NCBI RefSeq assembly: GCF_025370935.1
Contig: NC_133486.1
Span: 8,562,330 to 8,626,329 of the forward strand
Direction: 5' to 3'
From: Choristoneura fumiferana
Lineage: Eukaryota; Arthropoda; Insecta; Lepidoptera; Tortricidae
DNA length: 64,000 nt
In this document: piece after piece, positions 1 through 13,816 of the stretch
Layout: the number at the start of each line of letters is the position of its first letter
How positions within the stretch are numbered: position 1 is the stretch's first letter
Notes under the pieces: generated by a model
Seen by the model: only the letters and a program-made list of their open reading frames with translations
The model's database searches: none
What the model was told of the DNA's origin: nothing
Made by a program: the position numbers and the translations under genes

Positions 1-229
1 CTTTGTACATTTACGTACCTATACTAAACGGGTAATCATGATTCAGTATTTAATTTCACCCTAGCTTTACATATATTTCGCTATTGTAAAATTGATTCGA
101 TAGTACCTACCAGAGATCACCCCCATCTATAAGCACAAAATCAAACGAAGTTTGTCTCGTTTATCATACTTTATAATTAAAGTATATAAGAGGATAACAC
201 GCAATAGAAACTTCAAGCTGTACCACACC

Positions 230-400
230 TCTGAAATGACGACATCATGTGCCCATTCGTTTAACTTGATTATGACCTCTCAAGCAGTGGATCATGGGTT
301 CGCAGCTCTGGATTTCTCGAGATTCACATGTGAAACGACATTTGAAATTTACCCCACGCAAGTAATTTTTAGCCCAAGATTTTTCATCGCAAAAGGAACC
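230..400 (+). repeat. Degenerate SINE fragment (tRNA-head family A)
   Basis: It shares the family core seen intact at 3031: the words cctctcaagcag and gggttcg, then a region resembling 'gtgaaa..acatttgaaattta'. The 5' head and the 3' tail are decayed. A short open frame over it is not a gene. Confidence 0.55.
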
Positions 401-942
401 CTATGCCTATTTAGGCCAAGATGATTATGATAAAACGTTTTTTTTTTGTATAGGTTTTAGCATTTTACATAAGGAAGATTCGTTTAATTTTACTTGAAAT
501 CGTTTTATTTCTAAGAAAGAAACAAATTTGTTCCGATTGAAACTTACTCGCATAGCCTAGCTTATTTACTTCCGTTAACAAAACTAACTCATAAAACTCG
601 ATTGTCTTTCACACCCAATAATACTAATCAAAATCCTATTAATTCTCCAAGTTACAAAACAATGCATAAATCCATATACTCACAATTATTCACAATCGAT
701 TATCCAGTAATCGGTAATCAATACAAAGATACAATACAAATTGATGTGTTTTTTACCGGGCGTGTAAAAACATGTGAATTTTACTACAATTGCTTCCGAG
801 ATTTCCAATCTTAGGACTGCATGTGGTGCTTTTTTGCTCGGAATTAATTGGACATTGTATCAGTTACTCTAATGTATACATTAGATTAAGAACCCGAACT
901 CCTACTTCTTTCTGATCATTTTTGACATGCTTGTGGTAGGTC

Positions 943-1240
943 TCCTTCAGCCTTCTCCACTTTTCTCTGTTCTGTGCTACTTGCATCCAGTTTGACCCGG
1001 CTACCCTTTAATGTCATCCTTCCGTCGCATCTGCGGACGTCCTCTCTGCCGTGTCGCGCCCCAGGGTCTCCACTCCAAGGTTTCCTGCACCACCAGTCCT
1101 GCTTTCAAGCAACGTGGCACCCATTGCCACTTCAGGGTAGCTATTCGTTGAACAGCGTCTGCGACCCCATTCTGCTCCCTAACCCACTTGTTTGTATTTT
1201 GGTCTCTCATAGTGATTTCCATCAGTTTTCTTTTCACCGC
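943..1240 (-). pseudogene. Non-LTR retrotransposon fragment, C-terminal part of the RT protein
   Basis: Read on the minus strand, the open stretch contains the order RDQNTNKWVREQNGVADA, then RIATLKWQWV, EWRPW, RGRPQ and DDIKG. This matches the conserved tail found after the reverse transcriptase domain in insect LINE proteins. No RT catalytic motif is present and the frame is short, so it is a dead 3' fragment. Confidence 0.7.
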
Positions 1241-1412
1241 CTACCTAAGCCTGGCCTAAAATTAGAAAACACACAATAAAAAATAAGACCAAGCTAAATA
1301 TCTAGATTATTCGGCCCCATGGGGTTCCCACATATCTCTAATAGTTTCACTGGAATTGACAAACCCTTTAAATAAGTTTTTACAAGTAGGTATGTATTGC
1401 TCATTGCTGTGA

Positions 1413-1520
1413 ATCAATGGTGTTTGTGAACTTCCCAATCTGCACTGGGCCCGCGCTGTAACTACGCCTCATCCCCATCATTCTGAGAGCCTGTGGCAAG
1501 TAGTAGGTAGGGTAGGGGTA
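1413..1520 (+). repeat. SINE family A, 3' half fragment
   Basis: It carries gaacttcccaatctgcactg and gggcccgcg, followed by a decayed 'attctgagag..cctgtg'. This is the same order as the 3' half of the intact copy at 3031. Confidence 0.6.
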
Positions 1521-3030
1521 GGGGGTTAGGTGGGATGAGATAATGTATAATAAATTACAGCTCTGATTACTCGTATCAAGTAATTAAAAAAACCGGCCAG
1601 GAGCATGTCGGACATGCCCGAAATAGGGTTACGTAAGTACTTAGTTGTCAACATTTGTTTGTTTTTTTTTTACTCTTTATCCTTTATTGTATAAATAGGT
1701 AGGTAATATTTTATTGAAACTAGTTTTGTCGCATTAAACAGATTTTTACCGCAATTGAATATTATTTTCAAATGGCATGTTTTGAGATTTAAAAAAATTG
1801 GTCCTCTAAAATGTGTTTCTTTAATTGCTTGTCTCATGTGGCAATAGACACAGTCTGGTAAGATCCTGTAATTGTTTGTGTCGAAATCGCGGAAGCGCTA
1901 AGCCCGGGTTCAGCAGCTGACCTCACGAATTGGAGACGGTGTACACCGCACAATTAAGATCCTCGTGACCTGCCATTTAAAGTAGTATGTGCATAATCTA
2001 ACACAAACTTTAAACCAGCTATTTTTTACATTTACTTATTTTGGGGACTTAGCAAACAGCTCTAACGATTTCGGTGAAATTTGCTATCGGGGGTTTTCTT
2101 GGGCGAACAATCGATCTAGCTCGGTCGTATCCCTGGGAAAACACGTGTTTTCGGTCGCTTAGGTATTTTTTATTCCATAGTTATATAAGTAGTTTTTGCA
2201 AAAGCGATATTTTAATATTTAGAGTAGGGAAACTTTTTCCCTTGAGTATTAAAGTACGATTCACTGCTTGAGAGGCCATAGGTCAAACTCAGATGGATTT
2301 ATTTAAATCACTATTAAGTCCTCAGATTAAAACAATTGAAGATAATGTTTAATGTGAACTTATCAATTTCACGACTATTGTCTGCCGGAAGTTGAGGTCG
2401 TGAATGGGCAACGCAAACGTGACTTATGATAATTATTATAACACGGATGATTCAATTAGTCGATCCGTCACGCTTACTAGTCTCGATTGAAACACCCATA
2501 ATGTTTAATTGTTGGTTGGTTGTTTCCTTGACCCATCAGTTAACTTGAACTATGAACGCTGCGGTTTGGAAGAGAATAAATTCTCGCGGTCAATTTTAAA
2601 CATCTTGACTGGGTATATGTGTAGAAATAGGTATCTTCTAATACTTACTTACTTACTATTTGAGTAGTGTCCCGAAGTCAAGCCATGCTTTACTATTGGG
2701 TCAGCTCTTGCCAGCTATTACCCCGAGATCCAAAGGCGTCTGGACCTCGTCCCGCCAGCGGTACTTGGAACGACCAACCGATCTACGTCCACCGGTCGTC
2801 CCGATTAAGCTCTCTTCACGGCTCCATCCTCTCACAGCCTTTCCACGTGTCCAAGCCACTGGGGTCTTGGCGCTTTAATCTTTTCAATAGTATGGAGCTA
2901 GGATACTAATTTTGAGCTACAACGAACGAAACTTATTTGGATTATAAAGATCCGTTAATTTGACAGGTCTCTTAACAAAACAAAAAAACAATAAGGCCAA
3001 TAATTTAGACACAGTAAGTAGAGACTAAAA

Positions 3031-3298
3031 GCCGCGGTGGCCGAGTGGTTTGGCATAATATGGCCTCTCAAGCAGAGGATCGTGGGTTCAAACCCCAGCT
3101 CGCACCACTGAGTTTTTCGAAATTTATGTGCTAAATCTACATTTGAAATTTACACCTGCACAAACCTGCGGAGCAATTCAATGGTGGGTGTGAAGTTCCC
3201 AATCCGCACTGAGCCCGCGTGGGAACTACGGCCCAAGCCCTCTCATTCTGAGAGGAGGCCTGTGCCCAGCAGTGGGACGTATGTAGGCTGGGATGATG
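3031..3298 (+). mobile_element. Intact tRNA-derived SINE (family A)
   Basis: The 5' head has RNA polymerase III-like elements: a box A-like tggccgagtgg at 3038-3048 and a box B-like gggttcaaacccc near 3084. The body runs through caatccgcactgagcccgcg and gcccagcagtgggacg to a gatgatga tail. A perfect 11-bp target-site duplication, aagtagagact, lies at 3016-3026 and 3299-3309, which shows retroposition. It is not a tRNA gene because the acceptor stem does not close. Confidence 0.85.
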
Positions 3299-3999
3299 AA
3301 GTAGAGACTGAAGTAAGTATAGTCGAAGATGTGTACCGTATTGTAAAAGATCGTTTGTACGTTTTAAGTAATTTACTTTTATTTTTAATGTATTATTTGT
3401 ATAATGTTCTTACAACTGAAATAAAACGATATTATTTAATGGTTTTACGAGCAGCTATTGATTAGAACGTGAAGTCTTTGCCGTATGATTTATTCGGTTA
3501 ATATTGCTAAACGTACAGTTACCGATATTATCGATGTTAATCCTAAAACAGTTAAGAACGTCAAGGTGCATGCCCTACGAACGACATACCGACATAGTTC
3601 AAAAAATAACAAACTATGTCAATTGTAACATTTACTGTCTACCATAATCGGGAATGCAATGTTGATTTACCTTATTCACTAAATCGGCTAAAAATCATCA
3701 CAATACTCTAAAGTTCACGTGTTAACAAAAATGATGCCACATCATTAGGCCTTTTCATCTGCGGAGCAATCATATTTATGTAAGACGAATCGTTGAGGAT
3801 GCGGACATTTCGCACCTAGGGTAATCTCCCATTTGAGGGCACATTGCGTAATCTGTCATGAGTCATCTGTTTCTACAATCTTGTCCTAAGGTATACGTAA
3901 TGATATAACGTAAGTAACATGCATCATTATGTTATCCCTAAGTAGCAGTTAATGTACAAAGTCAACGTCAAATGCTCAAAAATATTTGAAGTAAAGAAT

Positions 4000-4287
4000 G
4001 CTTCATCATCATCATCATCATCCCAGCCTATATACGTCCCACTACTGGGCACAGGCCTCCTCTCGGAATGAGAGGGCTTGGGCCGTAGTTCCCACGCGGG
4101 CCCAGTGCGTATTGGGAACTTCACACACACCATTGAAATGCTTCGCAGGTTGTGCAGGTTTCCTCACGATGTTTTCGTTCACCGTAAAGCTCGTGGTAAA
4201 AACTCAGAGGTGCAAGCCGGGGTTTGAACCCACGATCCTCTGCTTGAGAGGCCATAGGTCAAACCACTCGGCCAGCACGGCTTCGGC
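4000..4287 (-). mobile_element. tRNA-derived SINE (family A), minus strand
   Basis: This is the reverse complement of the family at 3031. It starts with the (atc)n tail, followed by cccagcctatatacgtccca, and ends with the tRNA-like head near 4270. The short direct repeat aaagaat (3993-3999 and 4288-4294) is a likely target-site duplication. Confidence 0.8.
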
Positions 4288-4787
4288 AAAGAATTAAATT
4301 TCGTCTAATTAATTAAATTCAGTGAAGCTGTCTAAAGACAGTCAATAACTTCGATATTTATGTTATCTGAAAGGACGATTTCAGTTTTCTTTTGATGTTT
4401 AATCAACTTTTTTGTCGTGGCTACGCAACTACCTTTTTTTTTATACTGCGTAATATTGCCATTAGGTAATATACGATTTATTATCAAGGATCGGAAGAAT
4501 TCCCGTTTATTTACTTGTGAGTTCAGAACAATGGCAATTTAGGGCCCATATTAGTCTACGAAGTTCGTTCATGGTCGATATCAACAGGGTTAAACTTTTA
4601 GAATGATGGACGGGCATTTTTCCAACACTTGCAACACCTTGTTCAATTCGTATCTTGACTTCAATTAACTTGAATTTTATTTGTAATCCAGTCACCTCTG
4701 TGTTATACGCGTTACTTTATTATGTAATAAAATTAAATTTGTATTATATATATTATTTAATATGAATTATTTTTGTTTCAGGGCCCC

Positions 4788-4811
4788 ATGAAGCGGCTGT
4801 CATGCGCATAG
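4788..4811 (+). promoter_or_regulatory. Short upstream ORF overlapping the ZP gene start codon
   Basis: ATG at 4788 opens seven codons that end at TAG 4809-4811. The ORF overlaps the chosen start codon at 4802 in another frame. Its ATG context is poor (C at -3), while the ATG at 4802 has a purine (G) at -3, so leaky scanning could reach the main start. A regulatory effect is inferred only. Confidence 0.5.
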
Positions 4812-4834
4812 CGGCACTGATTGCACTTGTGCAG
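4802..4834 (+). CDS. ZP gene exon 1: start codon and first half of signal peptide
   Basis: It encodes MRIAALIALVQ and stops at a cag|gtaaaa donor. Joined in phase 0 to exon 2 it gives MRIAALIALVQLSLATAVS, a classic signal peptide with a hydrophobic core and small residues near the cut. The exon starts after an acceptor at 4780-4781. Intron 1 is 4.7 kb. Confidence 0.8.
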
Positions 4835-7800
4835 GTAAAAATTTATTAATCACTTTGCATATACCCACACCTACCCTACCCACAGAACAATAAAAAAGAG
4901 TAGAATTGAATTTTTTGTTGTTCTGTGACCTTACCCTATACCCTACCCTACCCTCACTCATTGGTGTCCATTGGGTCATTCCAGGATAGGCGGTTGGTAG
5001 TTTGCGCCGCAGCAGCGCGCCATCAGCACTATAGTGCTGCCTACTCAATACACGCCATAGCCTATCCTACCCTTCTACCCTACCCTATAGTATTTTTATA
5101 AGCGGTAATAATCTATATAATTAAAAATGAAACGTAAAATGTGTTGCTAAGCACAAAACTAGGGAACGGCTGGACCGATTTCACTAATTCTTTTTTTGTT
5201 GTGTTTGTTATTATCAGGAGTAGGTTTTTATGGAAGAAAATTTAGAAAAAATACAACGGGGGCGAATCTGTGGGCAACCACTAGTACCTAATATAAACGT
5301 ATGCCAAAACAGGAAATCCGTGTTTATCAAAAAAAAATGTTATTTAACGAAAATGTTATATGGGTCTAGGATAAGACAATAAAAAATCGTACCTAAGTAA
5401 AAAAAATCTGGACAGCTGGCAATTCATCTTAAATTAAAAAAAATATATAAAAAACTTTGTAACTTTTTTAGTTCCGTTAAAACTTTAGTTCTTATCGTTT
5501 AAACCTAATATTTTAAAAATAACCTAAAATATTTTAAAAAACCTAATTTAATAGTGTGTTTATTGTAACTAAGAAACAAAGTTCCCACGGGACACAGGCA
5601 AAGTCGCGGGCAACAATTAGTAATTTTATAAAATAACGAAGCTTCTTTCAATTCAAAATAAATAATTATTGTCTTATTGGTACCCAGTTTATTATCCCTT
5701 CGCATCGAGTTGTCAGTGAGCCATATCTACTAACATACTTACATGCAATTAATTGCAAATACCTGGGCAACCGAGTTCCACTCGGGCTAAAACTCGGTAA
5801 CCAGCGTTTTCCCAGAGATAAGACCAAGCTAGATCAATTTTTCATCCCCAAAAACCCCTACGTACCAAAGTTCACCGAAATCGTTGGAACCATTTCCGAA
5901 ATCCCCGAAATATATACAAGAATATCGTAAATATCTGCTGCGTCCTGTTTCGCAAAGTTTCAATTAAATAGTACATATGTTAATTAAAACAAAATTGTAT
6001 TTATATTATGTTGAATAAACCGTTAGAAATACTCCACAAGAATGTAAACAACGTGAAAAGAAATTAAGCAATTGTGGGCGAACAGATAACACTAAGATGA
6101 CATCATTACAAAACGTTATGGTTGCAACGACCAGTCAATACTCGAACTATGACCCAAAGATTCGATAGTTTCATAATAACCACATGGAAATAGTGGAATT
6201 TAGAGTTTCAAGATTGTATCACGTTATGCAAATAGAATTACGCAGATCAGGTTACGTAAATATTGTCTTGTTCTAGGACTGGGGTTAAGGTGAATATAAA
6301 GGAATATGTTATGAGTTTGTAGATTTAGGACCGGTTAAAAGACAAGGGGCTACTCGAAGAAGGGATGTAATTTTTACAAGGAAGATACATTCATCTGGTA
6401 GGTACTGAAATTCTGGTCGGCCAGACCGCCAGGATCACCTCCGCAGGACGGAACTCCGCAACGTTTAATGGCATCGGCTTGAAACTTATTACAGAAATGT
6501 AGTTCTGATGACAATGCAAGTACATTTAGTAAAAAGTACTGTCCCTAAAAAGTTTGTATTTTTTTTTAACAAAAACATCAATTAAATATTTTGAAAATAG
6601 TACCCATTCATGTTTCTGACATAGGAAGTTTAAATCGTTTTATCGCGTCTGTACTTTTAAAGAAGTTTTGTGTCTGGGGTTCAAGCAGTCTTTACATATT
6701 TTTGACATACTTTGGTATAGACTTGTATTCCGGTGTCTAATTTTCATAGAAAAATGTGGACTTTTAAATATCATTTGCTTCTCATTTGCTATTATCATTA
6801 TTGATTGTCAGACCGCTAATTTACTAAAAAATGTGTTTAACCCACTTTTAAACCTCATTCAGCATAAAATATAAACATTTTATGATGTCGAACATAAAAT
6901 ATGTATGTTAAGTAAATACTAAAAATATAAGGAAACCAAAAAACCTGGTCTCAAAGATAGTACAGATAAATGATTTAACTTACTTTGGGTTACTTACCAT
7001 GCAATGTTACACACTAAACCGTGAACACTCGACCAAAAACAATAAGAAACACCATCTTGATATGTTTTCCTAATAACGTAACAGTAGGTAAGGCAAAGAC
7101 GAGAGAAAACAAACGCATTATGCAACCGAACCGACCTACACGGACAGTCTCGTGACCCCCCTGACCTAGTGTCGTTTTTGAGAAGTCTACAGGATGTACC
7201 ACGGCTATGCCAAATGGAGGGAAAGTAACATAAATACTTGAGATAGACAGTTTTGCTGAAAGAAGACGTCATTTTGATTTTAAAAACAATTTAAACCGCA
7301 TTCAAAGTTATTACCTAAATAGTAAAATACAATTGTATTAATTTTCCTGAAACTATAAATGTCAAATTGCATGGTCTTCTCGTGGTCTTCCCTTTATTTA
7401 AGATGCTATGTTATCAGGAGAAATATATCTTAATGATTGACTCTTTTAATCAGTACCGCAAAATTACAAATGTTTTTTTTTACTATTTAGCGGGTTCGAT
7501 TCCCGGTTAGACAGGGTCTTTTTCTTAAATGGTTTTTTAAAATAAAAATAAAATTTCGGTTTAATTGGTTTTTAAAATAAAAAAGGAAGTCTTCTATCAG
7601 TAACATTGTCTATCTACAATATTTAAGATACCTACTTTCCCTCCATGTGGCATAGGCGTGGGACATCCTGTATATGGCCTCTAGTTTTTACGACATACCT
7701 TATAGATCTTCTCTGTTTCTATAAGCGAGGTCTACCTGTTCACGTCTTCTTTGGAAGGATTAAAAGATTTACTTTTATTGATTGTGAGGATTTAGAAAAA

Positions 7801-10800
7801 TATCTTCTTAGCCAGGACCTCAGTCAAGTATGAAGGTCGAGTACAAAGAGCAGGGCAATATCCGCTTCGATAAGTGGATTCGATTTCAATTTCCACGCGA
7901 ATTCAATAAAATCCAGCCGTTTCAATTTAACAACCGTGTCTGAAAGTTTACGCATGTAAACTCAGGGGCAAAGGCTAGTTTGTTTATAAAATTTGATATC
8001 CAATTTTAGGTTAAAAATTAAGGGTGTAACTGCTCTTTACCTTTTTCTGTTTCACGCGTTACCTGACTCGAATTTATGTAGTACGTAACCCACCAGTTTA
8101 TTACTGGTGTTAATTGCATTAATCAAACATAACGGTCCCTGCTCGAAGTATATCAATTACAGTTCACGCACCCTTTTTTCAACGCTCCACGGTTGCAACT
8201 TCGAAATATGTATCGCGTGAGAACAGAAAAACCATTGTTGTATAAACAATAAAATATTAGTAGCTGATAATGCTTTACCCTGAATCGTTTGGGCTTTAAA
8301 TGTTTATATTTTTAAATGTGCATGATGCCTATTTATAACCTCCTGAGTCCTGACTTCTTTTAACGAACTAGACCTAGAAGTGGTTGCCCTGCTTTGTTAT
8401 TCTGGATGTTATTTGAAAATTCTTACAATTCTTTATTCAATGAACAATTTGTACGTTATAAAGTGCTCAGGAGGATAGAAATCTTTACTTAGAAATAAGC
8501 AAGAAGATTTTACCTCTTTATATTAAAAACAATGTACCTAGTCCGATGGACAATGTACCGGTGGATGCAAGTGGCGAGTTTGTCGTTGATTGTGGCGTTC
8601 TAAGGCAGGCAGGCCTTTGTTCAGCAGTGCTCGTCTTCCGGCTGATGATGATGATGATGTACCTAGTCATTAAAATATCGAAAGCAATTAAAACAGAAAG
8701 TTTATCACTAAAATTTAGTTCGTAAAAAAATTACCTGTTAGGACAACTATTTGAACACAATTTTGCAGGGATAAGTCCGCCTTTGTACTTAACACAACTT
8801 TTATTTATGTAACCTTTTTGTTTTTCCTTTTTGTACAATAAAGAGTATAAACAAACAAACAAACAAACAATTTTAATATTATGTACCTCTACGAAAATTG
8901 CAGGTTAAATAAAAGCTTGTACCTAAAATTCGTGCCCTCTTAACTAATTTGGACCATAATATGGAAGCCATTACGATTTTTGGCTAGTTGGGATTCTTTG
9001 ATGGTCTAGTTGGTCTGACGCCTATAGCATAGGTACGTACTCGTAAAGCGACTGGAGCGGATTTAAATCCTATCCGGCAATCTGAACACCTTTTATGTTA
9101 TTAATAACCTGACCCGTTTATAAAAATTGAAAAAACCAAATACATTGTAATTTCATAGTTCAATATCTCAAAAACGGCTGAACCGATTTTGATGAAACTA
9201 AACTAAGAGCCACCGCAAGGAAATTCTCTTTCACATAAAGAAATCGGTCCATCCATTTAAGAGCTACGATGTGACAAAAACACATTGGTGTCAAACTTTT
9301 AATATTATATTTGGGAGTTAAAAATCTTAATCTTCTAACTAATGTGAAATATAGGAAGTGAGTGCCATAAGAGTTAAAGTGAATGATTGATTACACATAC
9401 AGCTACATGAAGATCTGATTGCATAAAATTACATGAAATGTTCTTGCGTGCGTAACCTCAACTTTGGTGGCACTACCTCTACGAATAAAATATTTATTCG
9501 TAGCACTACCTATACTTATACCTACCTACCTATACGTTCCTGTTTAATTCAATGCTATTATTGCTGTAGCTGTCGCTCGCTACAGCTGTTTCAGATGACA
9601 CACACACACTCACCGCGGCGGAGCTTAACTACCAGCTTTCCGGTGACAATGCCCTGTCTCCATTCTACGAGTCCTCAGAAGACACTGGCGTCAACTTCAT
9701 CAGAGGCTCAAGGGCTGCTGACTCCCCTATAGCGCCGGAAATTGACGTCCAGTGTGCGGGGGACTTCATTGACGTCACCGTTGAATTTGCTGATGTCTAT
9801 GATGGAATCATTTATAGTAAAGGGTTCTTGAATGATCCGAAATGCAAGTAAGTAATGCTTTCTGTACTTTTTCCTACAAATAGTATAAATATTATAAATG
9901 TAAAAGTATCTGTAACGAGATAGACAGACGACCTGGTTAAAGCTGCAGGTTCACGGTGGATGAGGTCGCTTCCAACCGAGACAAGTGTTGGTCTGATGGG
10001 GGAGGCCTATGTCCAACAGCAGATGTCCTACGGCTACGATGATAATGATGATGACAAAGTATCTGATTGCGTGTTTTCAATTTTTCTGACGATGATTTTG
10101 GATGACATTTTGCTGTTTGGTAGCTGGATCTTGAGGATAACACAAGGCTAGTTTGCATGGAATTCGTTCATGGTTCTTCACAACTACGTAAATGAAGATT
10201 TTGATATAATACTTGGAAATTAACATGAGAATCCCATAAAATTCTGGTATTTGAATTTAACTGTCAAATCGTACTTGTTCGTATTTCAACCAATTAATGG
10301 TATCCCATAGAACTTAAATTTATGTAAATTTGGTATACTTATGTAAACTCAATGACAATTCAATAATGTAGTAGTGAATTCTGGTGGTCTGGCCAGGATC
10401 GTCTCCGCCGGATAGAACTTTTTAACAGTTAATGGCATCAACTTGAAACTTGATAAGGATAATGTAGTTTGGATAACAATCCAACTAGAGGCAACAAAAA
10501 GTACAGTTAGAAAAAAACTTAATAAAAATGAAATTTTCGACCAGAACCTATCATACATTTGCAAATACATCGCTTATTTATTAGTTCTAAATCCTGTATT
10601 TTAATAAATATTGGTAGGTACCCTCTTTTAATATCTAAATACCAGCATTTTACAATTATAAAGTTTCCATGGGATAAAGTAATTAATAATCTCACTCTGG
10701 CGAAAGTAGAAAATGAAAAAGTGCTTAAATAATATTCTAAGACATTGTTTTGCTAGTTACTGCGTCAAAAGATTTTATTTTTTTAATTAATTATGCATAC

Positions 10801-13756
10801 GACAAATACGACAAAGATGTGTGAAGCAAAGATAAGAAGGTAGAAAACTTTGCGCTCTGAGAAAAGAAACGCTACTATGATAATGAAGATTTTATTTAAT
10901 ATGTTGTTTATTACCTTCATTTGAGGTACTTAGTTTGGGTAGACATAAAGTGAAATATGAAGAGCGTGGGAATGCACATCAAATTAATGAAGTTTTGACA
11001 GCCCTCCACTTTATTTTTTAATGTTTATACAGCGAATGCAAAAATGGGCTCTAAAAAAAAATTGGGCTCTACAGAAAATCAGCGTTGTTGCACCCACTGT
11101 GTGGCAACACATGCTGAGTAGAGACCCTTTTTCGGTGACTACTGACTACTGTTTAAAATACATCGTAGTGGTGGTCGTAATGACGATGTATTTTATTGTT
11201 TTATTGTTAACTTAAGTGTTTGGTGGTGGTTCTGTTGGGGCCATTAATAAACCATTTTTCTTTCTTTCTTTCAAATGTGCTCACTAAATTTAATAATACT
11301 ATCATGCCTTGGCATGTTTCAGACAAACCAGGAAAAAATGTTACGCAGTTTTCAAAGATACACAGCCATAAAATATGGTCAACTGCGACTGTTATAAGTA
11401 AATTTATATTGAGCGATTATAAAACAGAGACATATTGCCTTTGGTTTCATTTATCGTTCGTAAGAATGCCAACTTATTTATAGCATCAAATTTTCGCTTC
11501 ACGTCTAATAGTCTTTATTCTACTTGGTTCTCGTCTAAATACATACCTTACTTCCTTTTCTCAGATACGTATCTCTTGGTGGCAGCCAGTCCCGGTACTC
11601 GTTCCGAGTACCGTTGAAGGGCTGTGGATCCAGGCCTCTTTGTAATGCTTGTGGCTCCATCGACAATGTGCTCGTTTTCCAAGCCGACGACTTTGTGCAG
11701 GGACCATTTGATTTTGCCAGAAAGGTAAGCTACATTGACGACATTGTTGGACATAAAGGCTACAAGGCATGCAACACATAACTTTTTAAAATCATAATGG
11801 ACAAAAACATAATGGTTATTTTAATATAATTTCTGATGGTACTTTGAACTTATTTGTCCGTGTTGTCTTCAGATTGGTTGAGGTTAGGTTAGATTTATTT
11901 TTGTAACAATTTTGTACAGTTTTTTTCCATTATTACTTTCAAACTTCATGTATATGTGACGTGATAATAATTTAATATTTAATTAGATATTTTAGTTGGG
12001 GTAGAAACGACAATTATCTCCAGTCATTATTGCGACATGTTTAGGATTCCGGAGCCAAAATGGCAAAAAACGGAACCCTTATAGTTTCGCCATGTCTGTC
12101 TGTCGGTCTGTCCGTCCGCGGCTTTGCTCAGGGACTATCAGTGCTAGAAAGCTGTAATTTTGTACAGATATATAAGTAAACTATGCCGACAAAATGGTAT
12201 AATTAAAAATTCGAAAATATTTTTTTTTAGGGTACCTCCCATAGACGTAAAGTGGGGGTGATTTTTTTTTCTCATCCAACCCTATAGTGTGGGGTATCGT
12301 TAGATAGGTCTTTTAATAGGGGGTTGCTAAGACGATTTTTCGATTCAGTGATTTGTTTGCGAAATATTCAAGTTTAAAGTGCAAATTTTCATAAAAATCG
12401 AGCGTCCCCCCCCCCCCTAAATCTAAACCGGTGAGTGGAAAAATTTGAAAAAAATCAGGATGGTATAAAGTATATCAAACTTTCAAGGAAAACTATAACG
12501 GCTAAGTTTGCTTGAGAATTATTAGTAGTTTATGAGTAAATAGCAGCCTAATATAATAAAATATACCTAAACTTGCAAGATTCCGTATAAAATATGAAAT
12601 CCTTAGAAAAATATTAAGTACTTATTTTTTTCGTAATGGCTACGGAACCCTATTTTGGGCGTGTCCGACTCGCTTTTGACCGGTTTTTTTTTAATTGCAA
12701 TAGAGCATATAAGGCAAAGCTCTGTGTAGGGGGCGACACTAGCGCAAACCGCCATGAGAACGATCCCTTTAAGGGATAAGTTCGCCTTTGTACATCTTAT
12801 TATCCTGTGTTCTGTTTTTTTCATGTGTTTTTATGTGCCTATAATAAAGAGTTTGACAATACAATAGTCGCCACGACGGATCATGACTAAAGATTATTAC
12901 CTACCTACCTATAGAAACCATTATATTTTATTAGTAACAAAACAACATGATATTTACATCGATAGTAATGGTAGAGCGGTAGAGCTATATTTCCAAAAAA
13001 ATATTTGAAATACTCGTAATATGGTATTATGGCATTTAAGATACTTAAAAAACTGTTTACGGTTTTGTGCTAGTGCTGCTCTCTGACGGCAGAAAATAGC
13101 AGTAATATTCCCTATTCTATACAGTACCTTCTTGAAAGATGTACTTATAAGCTGATTTTTTTTATCCTGTACCAATTTACAAACTACTTAAAACTACTTA
13201 AAAAAACTCCTAGGAGAAAACTCAAAGAGTACCTATAGAGAAAAGAAAACTGTTTGCAATGTGACAACCAAAGGTGACAACCTCTATGGACACTTCTCTT
13301 AGTTATTTTGCTGAAAATACAGTGATTGAAACGTCAAAGCAACACCATGTGCAAGTCTTCAAACTCACCAAAAATATACCTTTACAGCTTCCGCTTATTT
13401 CAATTCCATGTCCCGAGTTTTGCATTCTGTATAATATACCTACCGAGTATGATAGCGCTTACATACAAATAGGCAGTCTGACAGTGATGATCGCCGTGTT
13501 CTTACGTTATCGTTAGACACTCAGAATTTTGCGCAACTCTTCTTCTGTACAAGCTCTTCATGCACATCTACATTTTCCGCTGGCGTTCTTGTCGTTACCG
13601 TGAGTATGTTTTTCCTGTTTAGTTTTAAATGGGTCCCACTAAAAATCAGCGTCGCGAGTTGCTGTAACACTATGCTGAGTGGGGCACAATTTACACTATT
13701 CGATGTTCTTTAAATTTTTTTCCTTAATGTATTATATCCTGTGCATCGAATGTGTC

Positions 13757-13816
<60 letters not shown>

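Larger units (their letters stand above)
1..4781. other. Upstream intergenic or 5' UTR-intron region, repeat-rich
   Basis: No coding exon of a host gene is recognisable here. The stretch holds SINE pieces, a LINE reverse-transcriptase tail and AT-rich sequence. The first coding exon of the ZP gene follows a good 3' splice site (polypyrimidine tract ending cag at 4779-4781), so a non-coding first exon and the promoter should lie in this region or further upstream. I could not locate either. Confidence 0.5.
4835..9569. other. ZP gene intron 1
   Basis: This 4.7-kb intron contains LINE-tail repeats (about 5115-5285 and 8570-8660), the inverted-repeat element at 7188-7672, a short direct-repeat segment at about 6400-6500 that recurs near 10380 and 39890, and a gataagtccgcctttgtac repeat near 8770. 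I see no coding exon in it. Confidence 0.7.

Noticed and set aside
2660..2909. Two overlapping plus-strand frames
   Set aside because: No recognisable protein. The block looks like an isolated repeat fragment, but I could not match it to another copy in the window, so I list no feature.
3031..3110. Possible tRNA gene
   Set aside because: Box A and B are present, but no cloverleaf closes, a SINE body follows, and a target duplication surrounds the whole unit.
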